Made by a program: the position numbers and the translations under genes | In this document: positions 6,143 through 7,368 of the stretch, in pieces | Layout of the letters: the number at the start of each line of letters is the position of its first letter | Numbering within the stretch: position 1 is the stretch's first letter | The notes under the pieces: generated by a model | Databases searched by the model: none | The model's input: the letters and a program-made list of their open reading frames with translations, nothing else | Told to the model about the DNA's origin: nothing | From: DAHUXT01 sp036378295 | GTDB lineage: Bacteria > Chloroflexota > Ktedonobacteria > Ktedonobacterales > JADMIN01 | Direction of reading: 5' to 3' | DNA: 7,368 nt | NCBI GenBank assembly: GCA_036378295.1 | Contig: DASUWS010000136.1 | Location: 1-7,368 of the forward strand

Positions 6143-6358
6143 GTGTCACGCCGCTGCAGTGAGCCGGTTCCCGTCCAAACGGCACGCGATGGGAAGCCTC
6201 TTGCCCTCACCTGGCGTAGCGTGACGTATCGCGTGACATATCGTGTGCGGGTGAGTGGCCGCTGGTGGGAGCCTGAGCGCCATGCCGATCGCACCTACGA
6301 GACAGCCGACCACCAGATCTTCGCGCTCTCCCGCGGCGCTGCGCAAGATGGCCGCTAG
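6143..6358 (+). pseudogene. DUF6504-like small protein, probable nonsense mutation
   Basis: Starting at GTG 6143, the protein reads MSRRCSEPVPVQTARDGKPL, then ALTWRSVTYRV, RWWEPERHADRTYE and HQIFALSRGAAQDGR before TAG (6356-6358). The order (S-E-P-V-x-V, G-K-P-x-x-x-T-W-R, Y-R-V, R-W-W, a Tyr region, then F-x-L-x-R) resembles the roughly 80-100 residue DUF6504 family, whose function is unknown. Relatives end with D-x-W-x-L-D. Here the TAG sits exactly at the Trp position and the same frame continues ALDACQD, so one G-to-A change (TGG to TAG) would explain it. The frame then stays open to 6586 without further resemblance. A 12-bp near-repeat (6221-6232 and 6233-6244, 10 of 12 identical) encodes VTYR twice and may be a duplication. 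If a truncated product is made, it lacks only the last few residues of the domain. Confidence 0.5.
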
Positions 6359-6743
6359 GCGCTCGATGCCTGCCAGGATAGAATGGGTCTAGGAGGGAGG
6401 GTCTTTCCCCTCATCGGTGAAATCGCGGGCGTTTGTCACAATACCATTGCGGATCCCATGCTCCTAGATGAGAAGGGTGAACCACTACGTGCCATGGCGC
6501 TCATTCTGGCGCCATACCTCGTCGTGCTTCATTCTGGATGTTCGAGCTACGCACGCGGAGCGGATGCAGGGATTGGGCAAGAATGAGCCTTCCTCAGAAC
6601 GTGCGTAGGCCGAGGGATGCTCACCTGCGCGAAAGGGAGGAATACAAGGCGAATCTTCAAGCGTCAGTCAGCTAGGGTGTCCGGCGCCTGAAGATTCGTG
6701 TCGTCTATGATCCGCAACGTCGCGCGGCCCGCGCTTGCTACCG
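6359..6743. other. 385-nt stretch without a supported gene
   Basis: A plus frame from ATG 6383 to 6586 is simply the continuation of the DUF6504-like frame and shows no recognisable motif. An AGGAGGGAGGG purine run at 6391-6401 looks like a ribosome binding site but has no convincing start after it. The right part holds the 6650-6698 hairpin and a small GC hairpin (GCGCG-GCC-CGCGC, 6722-6734) just beyond the stop of the minus-strand substrate-binding protein. Confidence 0.4.
6650..6698 (-). terminator. Hairpin after the substrate-binding protein gene
   Basis: CGAATCTTCAAGCG (6650-6663) pairs with CGCCTGAAGATTCG (6685-6698) in 13 of 14 positions, with a 21-nt loop. It lies 46-94 nt past the minus-strand stop at 6744. 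There is no T-run after it on that strand, so it is not a classical intrinsic terminator. It could instead protect the mRNA 3' end or be an element end. Confidence 0.35.
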
Positions 6744-7368
6744 TCAGCTCGCGGCGTCCGCGAACTCGTTGGTGTAGGTCGCGCTCAGGTCAATATTCGT
6801 GCTCGACGGCACGATGCCAGTCGAATTCTCGATCTTCAGCACGGTCTGCGGGCCATCTGAAGGCATCTTGCCATCGGGACTGAACATCTTGAGCTGGTTT
6901 TGCAGCGCCTGGACATACGCCGCCTTGTTGCCCGCGTAGTAGTCCGGCGGCATCTGGTCGGCGATCTGCTCGGCCGTGTGCGTTTGGATGTACTTCAACG
7001 TCTTGACGTAGGCGTTGACGATCTTCTGCACGACAGCCTTGTGGCTGTTGACGTAGTTATTCTGCATGAAGAGGCAGATGAACGGGTAGTTACCGCCCAG
7101 CGCGGCCTGGGTCGACGTTGGTGTGCGCAGGTCCACGAGCACCTTGCCGACACCCTGCGAGATCAGGGTCGAGATCGTCGGCTCGGTCGTCATGCCGGCA
7201 TCAATCTTGCCCTGCTGCATCGCGGCGATGAAGGTGTTGCCTGCGCCAACAGGAACGAAATGCACCTGGTCCGGGGTGATACCAACCCTCGCCAGCAGCG
7301 CTTCTGTCAGCGTTTGCGTGCCGGAGCCCAGCTCAGTGACGCCGAGGTTCTTGCCTTTGAGGTCGGCC
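6744..7368 (-). CDS. ABC transporter substrate-binding protein, NitT/TauT type (partial)
   Basis: The frame runs in from the right edge (first full codon at 7367) to TGA 6746-6744, giving about 208 C-terminal residues. It begins inside the protein at DLKGKNLGVTELGSGTQTLT, the conserved phrase after the hinge in NMT1/SsuA-like binding proteins (D-L-K-G-K-x-x-G-V). It then shows LARVGITPDQVHFVPVGAGN, AAMQQGKIDAGMTTEPT and a C-terminal helical part (NAYVKTLKYIQTH, MPPDYYAG). Such proteins capture nitrate, taurine, sulfonates, thiamine precursors or similar small molecules outside the membrane for an ABC importer. The N-terminus, with the expected lipoprotein or signal peptide, is beyond the window. 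An ATG at 7265-7263 is internal and not the start. Clean codon use and an unbroken frame contrast with the decayed genes to the left. The ligand cannot be told from this part. Confidence 0.85.
   Translation of the reverse strand, partial: ADLKGKNLGVTELGSGTQTLTEALLARVGITPDQVHFVPVGAGNTFIAAMQQGKIDAGMTTEPTISTLISQGVGKVLVDLRTPTSTQAALGGNYPFICLFMQNNYVNSHKAVVQKIVNAYVKTLKYIQTHTAEQIADQMPPDYYAGNKAAYVQALQNQLKMFSPDGKMPSDGPQTVLKIENSTGIVPSSTNIDLSATYTNEFADAAS

Noticed and set aside
5796..6224. A 142-codon open frame on the plus strand
   Set aside because: No motif or ribosome binding site, and it overlaps the better-supported DUF6504-like start at 6143 in another frame.
5530..6294. A 254-codon open frame on the minus strand
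   Set aside because: It overlaps the receiver in another frame, is rich in Arg, Trp and Cys and shows no domain; it is best explained by GC-rich shadowing.
6383..6586. Separate 67-codon gene behind a purine-rich stretch
   Set aside because: It is the in-frame continuation of the DUF6504-like frame, the purine run lies after and not before its ATG, and the protein shows no recognisable pattern.
1..7368. tRNA, rRNA, CRISPR array, integrase or phage genes
   Set aside because: I looked for cloverleaf-like segments, regularly spaced repeats and recombinase motifs and saw none that stood up.

Overview
The window reads as a bacterial chromosome fragment of roughly 55-58% GC. The gene mix (DprE1-like oxidase, PIG-L deacetylase, MGDG-synthase-like glycosyltransferase, winged-helix AlkZ-like protein, DUF6504-like protein) would suit a large soil Chloroflexota genome of the Ktedonobacteria type. 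That placement is inference from gene content only; no rRNA or marker gene is present.

Left half (about 1-4702, all + strand): a tightly packed gene run. After an unidentified upstream tail (1-141) come an FAD-linked oxidase of the DprE1/DHCR24-like group (163-1554), a stub of an isoprenylcysteine-methyltransferase-like membrane protein (1595-1765), a PIG-L/LmbE-type deacetylase (1762-2261), a clan GH-A-like glycoside hydrolase (2301-3476) and an MGDG-synthase-type GT28 glycosyltransferase (3476-4702). Gaps are short, and two junctions overlap (ATGA at 1762, TGATG at 3474). Together the families suggest a glycolipid or lipid-linked sugar pathway: a GT adds sugar to a membrane lipid, a deacetylase uncovers an amino sugar, a flavoenzyme oxidises or epimerises a sugar or reduces an isoprenoid, and a hydrolase trims. 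The methyltransferase-like and PIG-L genes have each apparently lost their middle, so this copy of the pathway is probably broken.

Right half (4703-7368): sparse and decayed. On the minus strand lie a remnant of an AlkZ-like winged-helix DNA-binding protein (4783-5071, with two in-frame stops and a frame change) and a CheY-like receiver (5318-5749) whose acidic C-terminal tail continues in another frame to 5184. On the plus strand is a small DUF6504-like gene (6143-6358) with a good ribosome binding site; a TAG appears to replace a conserved Trp codon. The right edge carries the C-terminal two-thirds or so of an intact-looking NitT/TauT-type ABC substrate-binding protein on the minus strand (6744 to beyond 7368).

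The main message is a predicted lipid-glycoside operon with intact flanking enzymes and internally deleted middle genes, next to several other genes caught in decay. I found no tRNA, rRNA, CRISPR array, transposase or phage gene. The non-coding stretches contain several inverted repeats of unproven role.
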